Source: Dipylidium caninum
Taxonomy: Eukaryota; Platyhelminthes; Cestoda; Cyclophyllidea; Dipylidiidae
DNA length: 64,000 nucleotides
Direction of reading: 5' to 3'
Assembly: GCA_017562135.1 (NCBI GenBank)
Contig: QEYB01001410.1
Location: 50,934-114,933, forward strand
Below, piece after piece: positions 11,846-22,638 of the stretch (position 1 is its first letter; the number at the start of each line of letters is the position of its first letter). Position numbers and translations under genes: made by a program. The notes below the pieces were generated by a model. That model was not told where the DNA came from. It did no database searches and saw only the letters and a list, made by a program, of their open reading frames with translations.

Positions 11846-12660
11846 CGATCGGATTCAGGGCCGATGTCTCCAACCTCACAACAAATTGCATTAGGATGAT
11901 CTGCAGGTATCTCAGTATAGAAGACAGGCTAAACGCCTGCACGGCAATTCCAAGCTGGGAAGTGATGCTCTAATCCCGGTCTCCGCACTCCTACATCACC
12001 ACCTTGCGGTGGATAGGAGGGCAGAAACCCGTGCACCTGTGGTAGGGGTCAGATTTCTCGATTTTGCACCGTTTGCGTAGCGCTATTAAATGCCACTTTG
12101 TAGAGGCGAAGTTTAAAATGTGCTGTCGCGAGGGCAGATCCCTTAATCGTGCCTATCTCGGGTCTCACCCTTATATCCATCCTTGACTACGGAAAGGGGT
12201 CATTTCGAGATAATTGTCATATCTTTGAGGACCCGCAATTGCGTCAATAGCTGACTCTCTTGGTGCCGGAAGTACAAACTTAAGTCTTTGAAGGTGAAAG
12301 TGATGGACTCCGAATTGGAAGTTCCGTTGATGGCGGGTGTGCTTCATCTCAACCAGCTCAGCTTAGATATCTCCTACAACAATATCAATTTCTGCAGTGG
12401 AACCTACCAAAAGTATATTAAGAGAGATGTGCAAAAACATAGTAAATACGACTGCATCGTCTACGTTGTAGAACTTTCACGGTTTAGACATCACGCAGGT
12501 AAAATGAAGACAGAGTTGCCAGCTGTGTCTGGAAGTGTTTTGTCCACATAAACCTTCGCTCTCCTCGTGGTTAAAGACTACGAAGAGTCCGCGAACCCAG
12601 TCGTGGAAATCTTCTCCAACTGCTTCAAGAAACTTGCCACTGAAATAAATCTTTCGCGAA
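11846..12660 (+). pseudogene. F-box/ARF-like pseudogene, copy B, cut at the duplication boundary
   Basis: Exon 2 starts after TTTTTTTTAAG and encodes a weakened F-box (ICRYLSIEDRLNACTAIPSW), then an in-frame stop (TAA at the family's Tyr codon in VLYSR) and further decay. The C-terminal domain reopens at 12288 and runs to 12551 with KYDCIVYVVELSRFRHHAGK. The copy ends in degraded sequence near 12660 without the family's usual tail. Only the last 58 bases of intron 1 are present (11788-11845): promoter, exon 1 and donor are missing because the inverted duplication begins there. Clearly non-functional. Confidence 0.7.
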
Positions 12661-14060
12661 TATAAGGATTCTTCTTTCCCAGGCGGCCTGCGGTTCTAGT
12701 GGATCATTGCGTGGAGACGGATATTTACTTGAAGAGTGTGTCCACAAGGTAGGAAGGAGTAGCTCCAGCCGACCGTGGCATCGTGTGCCACAGACGCCAG
12801 CAACACGACCGTGAAGAGTGGCTTGTTGGGCTGCGTCAAATCTCCACTGATCTCAGATTTCTTCTCATTTACTCTGTCTTTTTTTTAAATCGAAGGAATA
12901 TTTGGGCACTGAAAACCATCCTGTGAGCCGCGCGCTGACACCGGTTTTCTTCTCTTTCAGCTTTCTCTTATTCTGCTCACGGTAGCTCATTCAAACATTT
13001 GAAACGTGGTGCTTGCAGAAATATGGAAATAGCCCAGAGGAGAATGAGGTCGCACGTAGAACCCTGAGAATGTTCTCTAGGCAATTGATTAAATTTCATC
13101 TGAAGGAGCTGAGAAGGCCTATCCTCTGTCACCTGGTGGGAGTCTAGAAGGCGTGGGAAACCTCAAATCTCACCATTCACATGTCGGTACGGGTGTATCT
13201 ATATCGTCAGCAGACTGACGGTGTTGAGTCGAAATTCCAGCACGCCAGGACGGATGTGAAGTAGTGCAACCAATTTGCAGGCTACAGTTTACGTTTTTCA
13301 TTCTCATAACTGCTGCGAGAAGGGAAATGAAATTCTAGAACTGCTGCTCCTGATGAATTAAGAAACCAATTCACTACCCCCTACTAATCTTCTCTATTGG
13401 ATAAAAAGCCGAAGCGGGCAAAAGGCAGTTGGGCTGCTCTTAATCTCTCAGAAATGCCCTCATGTCGAAAGATAACAAAGTGCTTACTTCCGCCCAAAGC
13501 TCGTCTAAAGGGGGTGGGGAATAAAGGGACCAAGGCTTTAAACCACAAAGTAAATTAAAGCTTAGAGCAGTCTAGACGGTTCGTGCAACTCTCGCTCAGT
13601 CAGCGAATCGGCTGAGAGTTGCTTTGCTTGAGGCAGCCTCGAGCCTATGTCCAACATTCTATCTGGTAATAATTTTGTCTCCCTTTGCTTTTTTCCACCT
13701 TTGATGAAGCTCATTTTAGGCAAGCAATTCTTCGAGCCTTTTTCTCTGTGTAGTTTTAACGTCCACCTACATGGCTACAAGTGACTTTCGCCGTCAAAGT
13801 GGTAGCAGCCGCAGCCATGATCAAAACATACCCTCATCACGAGAGCTGTAGTTTAACTGAGAGTGCATTGTTAGCAGCTAACTTGGAACAAATAGATGAG
13901 GAAACGATCCCTTCAATCGGTTGAGAAATTGTCCTGAACTAGTCTGAATCACAAGAGGACATCCAGTATGCTCTTAGTTCAGGCGCGCGACCGTTTTTCT
14001 CTAAGAATTGACACGAGAAGCCATCGAGGCTGAAGGGAACATGAGACAGTGCAGAAGTCA
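12660..14060. other. No identifiable gene
   Basis: Follows copy B. A TGGCATCGTGTGCCACAGAC segment near 12777 resembles the F-box unit's 3' flank, so the first 300 bases may be its degraded remainder. Nothing else recognised. Confidence 0.4.
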
Positions 14061-14400
14061 ATAACCTCTCCTGTCGATACAATGACCGGCACCAGAGTCA
14101 CCCAATCTTTCGCCTCTGCCGTCGGTTCCACCTCTAATGCAGAAAAAGAAAGTGAAGATCTTTGGGCACTGCACTCCGCATAATTCACTTAATCGGGATG
14201 ACTGAGGGCTGGCGTTTTTTCTTCACTACATATCCTAGTCCATCCTCACTGTTACCCCCCTTCCCATTTGGACGACGAAAAGCGTTAACCCTCAGGGCTG
14301 CCCTTCCTGCCTCTCATTATTACTCAATAGTGCCTCCCATTTCCGTGATTAGATAGGCTTAAAGGGTCGAGGCACTGTGGGGATAAAATGATTAAGGTCA
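14060..14400 (+). repeat. Dispersed repeat R4, first copy
   Basis: Matches 29010-29335 in the same orientation: GGGATGACTGAGGGC, CATATCCTAGTCCATCCTCA (CATAGCCTAGCTCATCCTCA in the mate) and CTCCCATTTCCGTG-type blocks. No coding frame is kept between the copies. Confidence 0.65.
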
Positions 14401-15039
14401 AGGGATTTGCGTTGGCCTAGGTCAAATGTTTTCACCACATACTTCTTATGCCTGATATCATCTCATTTGACTCGTCTCCACGACTCTCAGCGTGGCTACG
14501 CTGCATTGTGAAGGCGTTGCTTTTACAAAAAAACGCCTCTATGCTTCCATTTGGTAGGGAAATCCGAGGCCATGCCTCAATGCGTTTCTGAAGAGCTCGA
14601 AAAATCCAAAATCGAAGATGCTAACGAGTAGGCGAAGACCACGACCCTGAATGATAGTCATTCAGTGCTGTTGGCTCGTGGTGCTCGTTCGCTGTTGATT
14701 GAAATTGGTCGACGACAGATGTGAGAATAGAAGCTCTAGCTGATCGGATTTTGCGTTAAAATGCGATAGGACAACGCGTTAGGACCAAGACTCTCCAAAT
14801 ACTGTGTTATTCTGACCTGAGGGAAATCGCAGTTTTGTAAAATTAGGGAGATAATTATCCCACGCACTACACAGGACTATTTTGTTTCGGTTGAGGACTA
14901 GAGAATTTGAGCGAGGCTAAGGAGTAAAATGAACTCACACGAGCTGCGCATCACAGCTGGTGGCCGAAGTTTGTTGTGCCTAATACGTCATCGTATAAAA
15001 AAACATTCTTCGGAATAGTCACTACTTATGGAGTGTATT

Positions 15040-15220
15040 GTGAGAACGTGAATCTGACAATTGTGCCGCCACAAACGGATTTAATGTTGGTAATGTTGAA
15101 GCTAATCGAATGACCCCTAATGACAGATGGGGAAGAGGTATGAGAGTCAGGGAATCGTTCATCTCACCTAAATCGGGCGTAGTGGATAGTTCATTGACCT
15201 CATCTCCTACGTGAGGTACA
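15040..15220 (+). repeat. Dispersed repeat R5
   Basis: Matches 25550-25690: CACAAACGGATTTAATGTT against CACAAACAGATTTAATGTT, then AAGCTAATCGAATG against AAGCTAATCAAATG. Confidence 0.55.
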
Positions 15221-15489
15221 TCGACAGGGGGAAAAGAGGCAGCCTTGAAGCGAGGATGACAAGCTTTCAGATTATTTATTTTCGCTCTTGTTGCCAAGTT
15301 GCTTCCCCCTTTCTCTGTCTCTCCATTTAATACAGGAAATTAGTTTATGCTGCTCGCAACAGCGTGGTCCCTGCTCCGAACTCACTGCAGTCGTTGAAAG
15401 CATGAACACAATAAGGGTCTCCACCGACGGCATGCAGTTGAGAAGCACGAAGGAATGAAAGTTGCCCACGTCTGCGAGTTACAATCCCT

Positions 15490-15600
15490 ACTGTCATTGT
15501 TAAACCGTCTAAGGACGGGGCGTTAGGGAAAAGGGAGGGAATTTGGAGCACCCTCCCGTAAGGCGCTGGCACTGATTCCTCCCTCAAAATTGCTCCTATC
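15490..15600 (+). repeat. Dispersed repeat R6
   Basis: GACGGGGCGTTAGGGA and TTTGGAGCACCCTCC match GACGGGGCTGTCGGAG and TTTGGAGCAGCCTCC at 24680-24790. It lies inside a 163-codon minus-strand open stretch (15345-15836) whose frame the other copy does not keep. Confidence 0.5.
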
Positions 15601-16860
15601 TTCTCGCCAATGGATTTAGCACCAGATCCGTGGACATGCGCGATGAGTGTAACTTGAGGAGCCAACCAATAGCTAATGTGATGGCACTCTGTGGAATATC
15701 GTTCAAGTATATTAGTGCGGATTGCCCCCTTCTGCAATTCGTGGCAGCCAGTGGGGGTGTGGAGACAGGATGGCATTATGGAGGAGACATGGGCGGTAGT
15801 GTTAATCTGGTCATTCTGGTGCGGCTCAATTGACATCTCTGTCCATCTCCTCCATTTTGGAGTTGGAGTGTCTCGTCATACCGTGAATGGCAAGGGAATG
15901 CCGTGTAAGTAGAAACTGATGCTAAATGCCTCCGCAAGATTTTGATGAACTTGAGAATGACGCAATTCCTTCGTGTATGTCGGAGTGCCTGGTCGGCGAC
16001 TTCTTGACTTCTGGCCAGCGGCGTAGCCTTCTGCTCCCGCTCAGCCATTCCCCTCGTTCATCTTTATGCCCGCAGTGGATTCTCCTCACTGCCAGACATC
16101 CATTTATAACCATGTCATGAAAGTTTTCCCATGCTTTTGTCAGAATTGTTCTGCGGCATTTTACTCCGAAAACAAACGACATCGAAAGGAGACTTACACC
16201 CACCTTTCTGGGTCAACTTAAACTCGAACCAGAGCGCAGTCTAACAAGTCTCTAGAACCGTGAACTTGACATTAGAGGATGTGCTCACTGATGGTAAAAA
16301 CGTTCCTCATTGGCTCAATCGGACAGGAGCTATACAAGTACTTAAGTTGAGAGGTCAGCCTAGTACGAAAGACCTGTCTACTCCCGCCGCGCTGTTGCCC
16401 TGAGGGAAAGTGGGCCGTGTATTCCATGTGATTGTGACTTCCATAAGATGCGGTAGAGGTGACACTACGGAATGTTTGACAGACAATTCGAGAAAGACGT
16501 TGACGCCACGGGAAATTTCACACACTATTTCCTCAAGTTCAAAAGATCCTTACGAAAGACTACGAATGGTTCCAAAGCATCGTTCCACGGCCTTCTGTGA
16601 TTTCACTACCTCTGCTCGAGGGCATTCTCAGTTTTCTAACTGTTGCCTCCTTCTCCCTCTAGGCTATTTTCATATTTTCTGCGGATAGTGTTTCAACTAC
16701 GTTCTGCGTACTGGGGTCTATGTGAATTAATTGCCTTCCAAGAGAATCGTGGGGTAGGAGACGGGTCAGCACTGTTGCGTGCACCCCACTCGGTCGGTCT
16801 CTCTGTTCTGAGCAGTGGGAACCTGGCTTACTCCACCCCACCACCAATCGGTCAAAGCCT
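15600..16860. other. No identifiable gene
   Basis: Short overlapping open stretches on both strands, none above 130 codons apart from the one through R6, and none with a domain I recognise. Confidence 0.4.
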
Positions 16861-17039
16861 TTTACGGCATCCCAACCGGCGCACACACAATTGCCTATGG
16901 CGGGGCGGAGTCCGTGGTACAGGATGTCATAGTCAGCTAGAGCTTCGACCGCTTCGTAATGAACCACCGGAACCAGAAGCGTCTGGATGATCGGAAGTCT
17001 CAAGTTGTAAAAAATTATTCCAATTGCAAAGGATAACAA
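16860..17039 (-). repeat. 3' flank of copy C
   Basis: Matches the 3' flanks of the copies at 19015 and 23738. The GAGCTTCGACCGCTTCG block here corresponds to GAACCTCGACCGCTCCG at about 18905. It supports duplication of the unit as DNA. Confidence 0.55.
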
Positions 17040-18125
17040 TTATTGACGATGTTCAACGCTCTCATGTTGACTGCCCAGTTTCTCGATTCGCCGCTGAATG
17101 ACTTCTCGGCAAATCCACTTAAAGGGCTCATCGTAATCACCCAGAATCCACTCTGGCGCATACCACATTCGCCACTTCATTGGGAGACGCAACAGAGGGC
17201 AGTCATCCACTCCGCCAAGTTTCCGAAAGCAGTAGGCGAAGAGTTGCATCACACCCTCGTCTGGGCTTGCATTGTCTGTCACGACGAATATGGCGAAGGT
17301 TTGTTCGGGCAAAATTATTTTGCACATCTCTTCCAAATCATCCTTCACTTGAGTTGCGTGATTTCGAAGCTTTGAGGCCTCTACAATGTAAAATATGCAG
17401 TCGAAGGGTTTTGAGGACTTTCTGATTTCTGAGAATTGTCCTGTATAAGTTTCTACTAAACGGTAGGTCGCTTAAATCAAAGTTGAAAATATTTTCCGCA
17501 ACGCCTGAAATGCTGCACATCCATCTTAACCAATGTCAACTGCTCAGAGTCCATCGCCTTCACCTCCATCCGCCTACGTAGCCATAGTTGCTCCCTCAGG
17601 GAAAACGGCTGATCGAGTTGTCCACGTTCAATGAAGTTAAGCAGAACTTGGGTTCTCCACTCAATGAAGTCATTGATGGATATAAGCTGAAGGCACTTGA
17701 CAGTCTCGAAAGTGCCAGTTGGCGCTGTGACCGCTCGATTGCGCATTTCCAACTTGTCCTCTTCAAAGTGATATTTAATAGCTCGGCGGAAGCGGTCCGA
17801 AATTGAGGGCCCTGCGTTCAAGCACAGGTACACGAGCTCCTGCCTACCAATCCAACGCCATGTGGTGATGTAGGAGTGTGGAGCCCGCGAGTAGAGCGCC
17901 ACTTCCCACGTTGGAATTGCCACACAGGCCTTTAGCGTATCGTCTCGGCTAAGACACTTGCAGATTTTTCTTAATGCACTCTGTGGGGAGGTTTGAGATA
18001 TCCGCGGTACATCCAGTCGCCTGTAATGGACACCACAAGGTAGGTAGACGTCTAATCTGAAGAGGCTAAATTGCCACCCATCCAGGGAGCAAATATGGGA
18101 TGAATCGACTTGCCTTTGATTCCAT
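17040..18125 (-). pseudogene. F-box/ARF-like gene copy C, frame-shifted
   Basis: Exon 1 is ATGGAATCAAAG (18125-18114) with donor GCAAGT. The acceptor CATTACAG precedes exon 2 at 18020. One extra base in an A-run near 17967 shifts the frame just inside the F-box. From there a single frame is open to 17477: ICKCLSRDDTLKACVAIPTW, the CWIG-like block (TTWRWIGRQELVYLC), IKYHFEEDKLEM, then the linker MEVKAMDSEQL. A small deletion near 17470 breaks the frame before the ARF-like domain, which continues at 17348-17040 with LPEQTFAIFVVTDN, CFRKLGGVDDCPLLRLPMKW and FKWICREVIQRRIEKL. This copy shows that the F-box exon and the linker are continuous. With two lesions it could be a young pseudogene or a mis-sequenced gene. 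Confidence 0.65.
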
Positions 18126-18699
18126 GTCGATACCCCGCGAATATGCATGCAGCAGAAGAGGTTGCTGAGAGGACGAAGTGCGAGAGACCTTCGCTTTAAA
18201 TAGTGAGGCTGGAGCACTGTTCTATTCGCATTCCCAAAAAGTGCTTACTTGAACGCTAATTTCGCGAAAGTCAGCAGTTGAATTTGGCACCTGAATTCAG
18301 TCCGGTCTCAAATTTTACATTCAAGCATTCATTGTAAGCCAATCTAGTGCATACCCGTCTTCATGGAATTTTCGAAATTTCCGTAGCTCGTTGTGTATCC
18401 AAGACAGGCTATTTGTCCTCCACTCTCGTCCATGATATGGTGTTCACGTCGCGAAAGCCAACGCCGTAAGGCTTCAGCATTTTAACAAATTTCCTCTATA
18501 ACAAATGCTGAAGATGATTCTCCTGAAGGCCATCGGATTCTGACTTCGTTTGCCCATAGACACGTGGACTCTTATAGCGAGAGGACCGCACGGGCAGAGG
18601 ATTGGCAGCATGTTTGCTCTCCTCTACTACACCACAGCCCAAGGGGAAGCACTCAGACTGACCGCTCTTATCACCCGTTTTGCCTCCTCTCACATTTTA

Positions 18700-19014
18700 A
18701 TCACTCCAACTACCAAGATTTGTCAGTCTTGTCTCCTTGGAAGAAAAGCATCAGCCTAAACGCCTTCAGGTTTCAAACAGAGTCTAGCAAAATCCGCTCC
18801 GGCATTCCAACCCGCACACATCCACCTTCCCCAAGGGGCTAGCGTCAGTGACCCACGATGCCAAGATCCGAGCATCTAGAGCTACTTGGACACCCACAGA
18901 CTCAGAATGAACCTCGACCGCTCCGCAATGAGCCACTGCAACCCCAAAACGTCCGGATAAGTCGAAAGTTCACAGTTTCAAATAAATTATGCCAAAAGCA
19001 ACGGATGAACAATC
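18700..19014 (-). repeat. 3' flank of copy D
   Basis: Reverse-complement match to 6640-6960 and match in the same orientation to 16860-17039. Includes the antisense of TGGCATCGTGGGTCACTGAC and of AAGGAGACAAGACTGAC. Confidence 0.55.
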
Positions 19015-20078
19015 AATAGGACTCCTCAATACTCCGAAGTCCCCTGTTTAATCACTTATCGCAAATCCATTTAAACAATTCCTCGTGGCCATCAATGCAC
19101 ATTTCCCTCGAGCACCACATTCGCCACTCCACTAGTAAGCGCAAAAGCAGATACTCATCCACTCCACCGAGTTTCCGGAAGCAATAGGAGAAAGGTTGCA
19201 CCACACCCTCGTCGGTGTCGGCGTTGTCGGTCACGACGAATAGTACGAAAGTTTGTTCGTGAAAAGGATTTCGTAAACCGCCCTCAACTCGGTCTCCATT
19301 TTGGCCGCATGATGGCGAAGCTGTGAAACCTCTACAATGTAGAAGAGGCAGTCGTATTTGATAAAGACTTCCTGACCTCTACTATTGCTTTCTTGGAAGG
19401 TCCTACCGCAAACAGTAAATTTGTTGCCGGTTGACTCAAAGGCAAGGGATTTTATGTACCGCTGCAGATGGTGCACATCCACGTCAATCCGTGTCGACTG
19501 CTCAGAGTCTATTGTTTTTCACCTCCATTCACGCCCCAATTTGTAATTTTTCGCTCATAGAAGGCTGCTGATCCTGCGGCTGCTGGATAAGGCATGAGTC
19601 TTCCAAGGCTCTAAGTAGCGGTAAAAATGGCTCCTTCACATAATGAAGTATGGATACGAGGAAGAAGCACTTGACAGTCTCAAAGGTGCATCGAGGCACT
19701 TTTCTCACCGGAGAGCGCATTTCAAACCTCGTCTCCTCAAAGTGGTATTTAATTGCTCGACACAAACTATCTGAAATCGAGGACACCGAGTTCGAACAGA
19801 GGTGCACCAACTTCTGTTTACCTATCCACCTCCAAGTGGTGATGTAGGAGTGCGGGGACCGCGAGTAAAGCACCACTTCTCAACTTGGCATTGCCACGCA
19901 GGCGTATGGTGTGTCTTCCATGCTCAGATACGTGTAGATCAGTTTAATGCACTCCGTGTTGAGGTTGGGGTCATCGGCCGTGAATCCGGTCGCCTGTAAA
20001 AGAGATCGCAGATTAAGGGGTCGCCAAATCTAGACGGACGAACGAATGTGAAATAACCCGACTTGTCCTTGATTCCAT
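19015..20078 (-). pseudogene. F-box/ARF-like pseudogene, copy D
   Basis: Exon 1 is ATGGAATCAAGG (20078-20067) followed by ACAAGT, so no normal donor remains. The acceptor TTTTACAG leads to exon 2 at 19993: TECIKLIYTYLSMEDTPYAC, then MPS followed by TGA in place of the family's Trp codon. After the stop the frame continues with EVVLYSRSPHSYITTWRWIG and IKYHFEETRFEM to 19529. The ARF-like domain is split between 19482-19231 (YDCLFYIVEVSQLRHHAAKM) and 19234-19052 (CFRKLGGVDEYLLLRLLVEW, ELFKWICDK). The last 20 residues of the family are lost. A stop plus at least two frameshifts indicate a pseudogene. Confidence 0.7.
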
Positions 20079-20419
20079 GTCGGCTACGTGTAAAGGCGTC
20101 GTGAAAACGCATTCAGGAAAGAAGGTTGTTGCTCCAGCGAAGAGCGAAAAACTTGTCACTTAATGAATGAGGCTGGAACACTGTTTCACTCCCCGTTGTG
20201 ACAAGTGCTTGCTTGAACGTTAATAGAGTGAAAAGCAGCATTTTTATTTTTGTTTCTGACTTCAATTCCACCCCGATGCATGCATTGGGGTAATTACTGT
20301 ACACCGCGATCTCTTGCATCATCATCTTAAAATTGCCGAGGTTTATGGGCATCGGTTTCAAAGCAAATCTGCGTCGTCCATTTTTTTTAAGTTTCCATAC
20401 TTTCGTCCACAGGCTCAAC

Positions 20420-21090
20420 ACTATAAGGCGAACGGTCCGAGTGACGGTCACTGTACGAAATGTCTGGACGCGGTAACGTGGGTGACATCGATATTACCCC
20501 GACGGGCGCGCTGGGCCTTGCGCACGGACGCGATTGCCGATTACGAGGAGAAGATTAGCCTGATCGCAAGGGTCAGACCTCTTCTTAAGATTTCCTTTAT
20601 CCAGAGGCGACTGATGCTTGAAGCGGGTCGCATTGGAAAGGAGAGTGATAGGGACTACCGTTTTGTCAAACAATGTACCAATGTTGCTCGAGACAGCTGC
20701 TGTGGAGTACGGGAAAACTCTTTCATCTGGCGGAGATTGGTGGTGGGTCGTGGAGGCGTTTAAGTTTGCCTGAAGTAGGCGGCGAGATGAGGCCGCAGTA
20801 TGTGACGTACCACACGAATGCTCCGAGGGACGCCATGGTTAAGAGAACGGTGGGAGTGGACTCGGGTAGGAGAGGGAATCGTCCAAATCGAAATTAATGG
20901 CGGACAAAACACAAGGGAACTCAGAACGGTGAAGGCGGAGTACGATCGCTGGAGAATGGCAGTAATGCCCACCCCGGGGCCTGAAAATGTTGCAGCCCCG
21001 TCCCACTACCTGAAACTTCACAGGCCGCCAAATAAAATGTACTTTCTAGCCTATCGATACATCTGTCAGCAAAGGGAAGGGCCACTTTCG
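20420..21090 (+). repeat. Dispersed repeat R8: upstream flank of copy D
   Basis: Matches 28130-28790, the upstream flank of copy E, over about 650 bases. Shared blocks include GTCTGGACGCGGT (here) against GTCTAGACGCGGTC, CATTTGGCGGAG-type and CTTTCTAGCCTAT-type segments. A shorter match is at 10400-10640. It contains no convincing frame. Confidence 0.65.
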
Positions 21091-21111
21091 TGACCTTAAA
21101 CTGACATCGAC

Positions 21112-21250
21112 TGATCAGCTTAATTTGGTCTGCGGAGGTTGGCCATTAGAGGCGGCATACCCTGGTTGTGTAGACGCTGAGACATGCAGTCCCTCACTGG
21201 TAGTTGCCGAAAGACTTCTACATCGGTGAGTTGTTCGTTCCATTTCAAGC
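21112..21250 (-). repeat. Dispersed repeat R3, inverted copy
   Basis: AGCTTAATTTGGTCTGCGG and the GCTGAGACATGCAGTCC block match the reverse complement of 1470-1580 in arm 1. It directly follows R8, the same order (R8 then inverted R3) as at 10400-11290. Confidence 0.65.
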
Positions 21251-21649
21251 ATCTTACATTTGTGTCGCGAAGGTGAGCCATTTCCACGTTCAGCCCAATA
21301 GAAAATCGAAAAGAATGCAATTTTTACGTTTGGATCTCGGTACAGCAAAATCTAAGCTGATGGAGTAGGGCGGGAAGGATGATTGGGGAATGGGATGAGG
21401 GCGCAGCTGGTATCTGTCCTAATCCCTCACCTTAACCACACCATTCAATGTTGACTTGCCTCTGCTCGCAATTTTCCCTTTTATGACATCAATAGACTCG
21501 CAATTTCCATCTACTACTTACAACCTCCCCCCCCCCCCACGAATATAACTTTTCGAGGTGGATGCTGATTTTGGGGCAAATCAACACGCCATTTCCACTA
21601 GGACCGGGACTCTGCCGACTCGAGTAGATCAGCCAGCCATCAGTTGTGG

Positions 21650-21935
21650 ACTCGCCCATTTACCTCCCCTAGTAATCGTCTTCTCAACCCTTCCATATTT
21701 CCCTACGACTTTTGCCCTCAATAACCTTGCCGCCGGTCAAACGTATTTTCAGTTATTATGAGTCTTCTCGAGATGGAACAGACGGAGATAAACCAAAATT
21801 TAAGCTGGCAAAGTCGGATCTCTCATTTTACTTGGAACGCATCGCTCAGGTAATTTGATGACTTCAGCGGCCTCTTCCAAATACAGACATTGGGAATTGA
21901 GGAGGGTAGGATCGAAGGCTTAGTGCGCCGTATAA
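21650..21935 (+). repeat. Dispersed repeat R2, spacer copy
   Basis: Second copy of the 890-1160 repeat, diverged. It lies upstream of R7 and copy I. Confidence 0.55.
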
Positions 21936-22074
21936 GACCCGTCGCCGTTGCCATGCTGATAGCAAATAGTACCACTTGCTGTATCTGCCATATAGGTCAT
22001 AAAAGGGCCCTACTTCGCACCCCAGACACTGCCGGCAAGACGGAATTGTAGGAAAAAGGTTGCTTCTCCTGACC

Positions 22075-22180
22075 TGAACACACATTTGCTGGAATTCACA
22101 TGAAACAATGCAGACGATAGACGTCTGCATGAGTGGAAGTTAGCCTGGAGGAAGCCTCGTAGATTGAGTGAGAATATATA
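22075..22180 (+). repeat. Dispersed repeat R7 upstream of copy I
   Basis: GGAATTCACATGAAACAATGC and TAGCCTGGAGGAAGCCTCG match GGGTTTCACATCAAACGATG and TGGCTTGGAGGAAGCCGCG at 33605-33710. On the minus strand both read RGFLQANF-, so part of it could once have been coding. Confidence 0.55.
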
Positions 22181-22550
22181 GTACAACCAGTCCTCATTTT
22201 GAATGCTTTGTAGATAGTCGCCCTCCAAAAGACAGACCTTCGCCATAATGCGCACCACAGGACACCTCGGCAATCGCATTCGTGCGCCATGTCCACCATA
22301 ACCGTTGGACAAACCCGGCGTCGTCCACAAAACCGCATCTATATGGAGCGTGCTATCGCTTCTCCGAGAGTGAAGAGGACTCGAAGGAGACAACCTCAAT
22401 GTACTGTGCTGCAGAGAAGAAGATGCAAGGAATGGAAATACAGAGTGTTGAACTGAAGTCAGGCAATAAATTCAATTGCTGCTATCCACGGCATCAGCGT
22501 TCAAGCAAGCACTTGTCATGACCAGGAGGAGAACAGTGCTTCAGTCTCAT

Positions 22551-22558
22551 TATTTAAA
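22551..22558 (+). promoter_or_regulatory. TATA-like box of copy I
   Basis: TATTTAAA lies 81 bases before the ATG at 22639. The same octamer sits at the corresponding place in copy F (34365-34372), inside a longer block (GCTTCAGTCTC...TATTTAAATCACAG) that all fuller copies share in some form. The position and conservation suggest a core promoter; no transcript data are available. Confidence 0.5.
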
Positions 22559-22638
22559 TCACAGGTCTCTTGCTCCTCACGCGTGTAGCAACCTCCTTTC
22601 CCGAGTGTATTTTCAGGACCTTTCGAATCGTATCCGAC

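Noticed and set aside
15345..15836. 163-codon minus-strand open stretch as a gene
   Set aside because: It runs through repeat R6, and the second R6 copy at 24680 does not keep the frame. No domain is visible.
21528..21539. Poly-C and poly-G runs (also near 10709 and 46527) as functional elements
   Set aside because: They are plain homopolymers, and the arm copies differ in length, which points to sequencing slippage.
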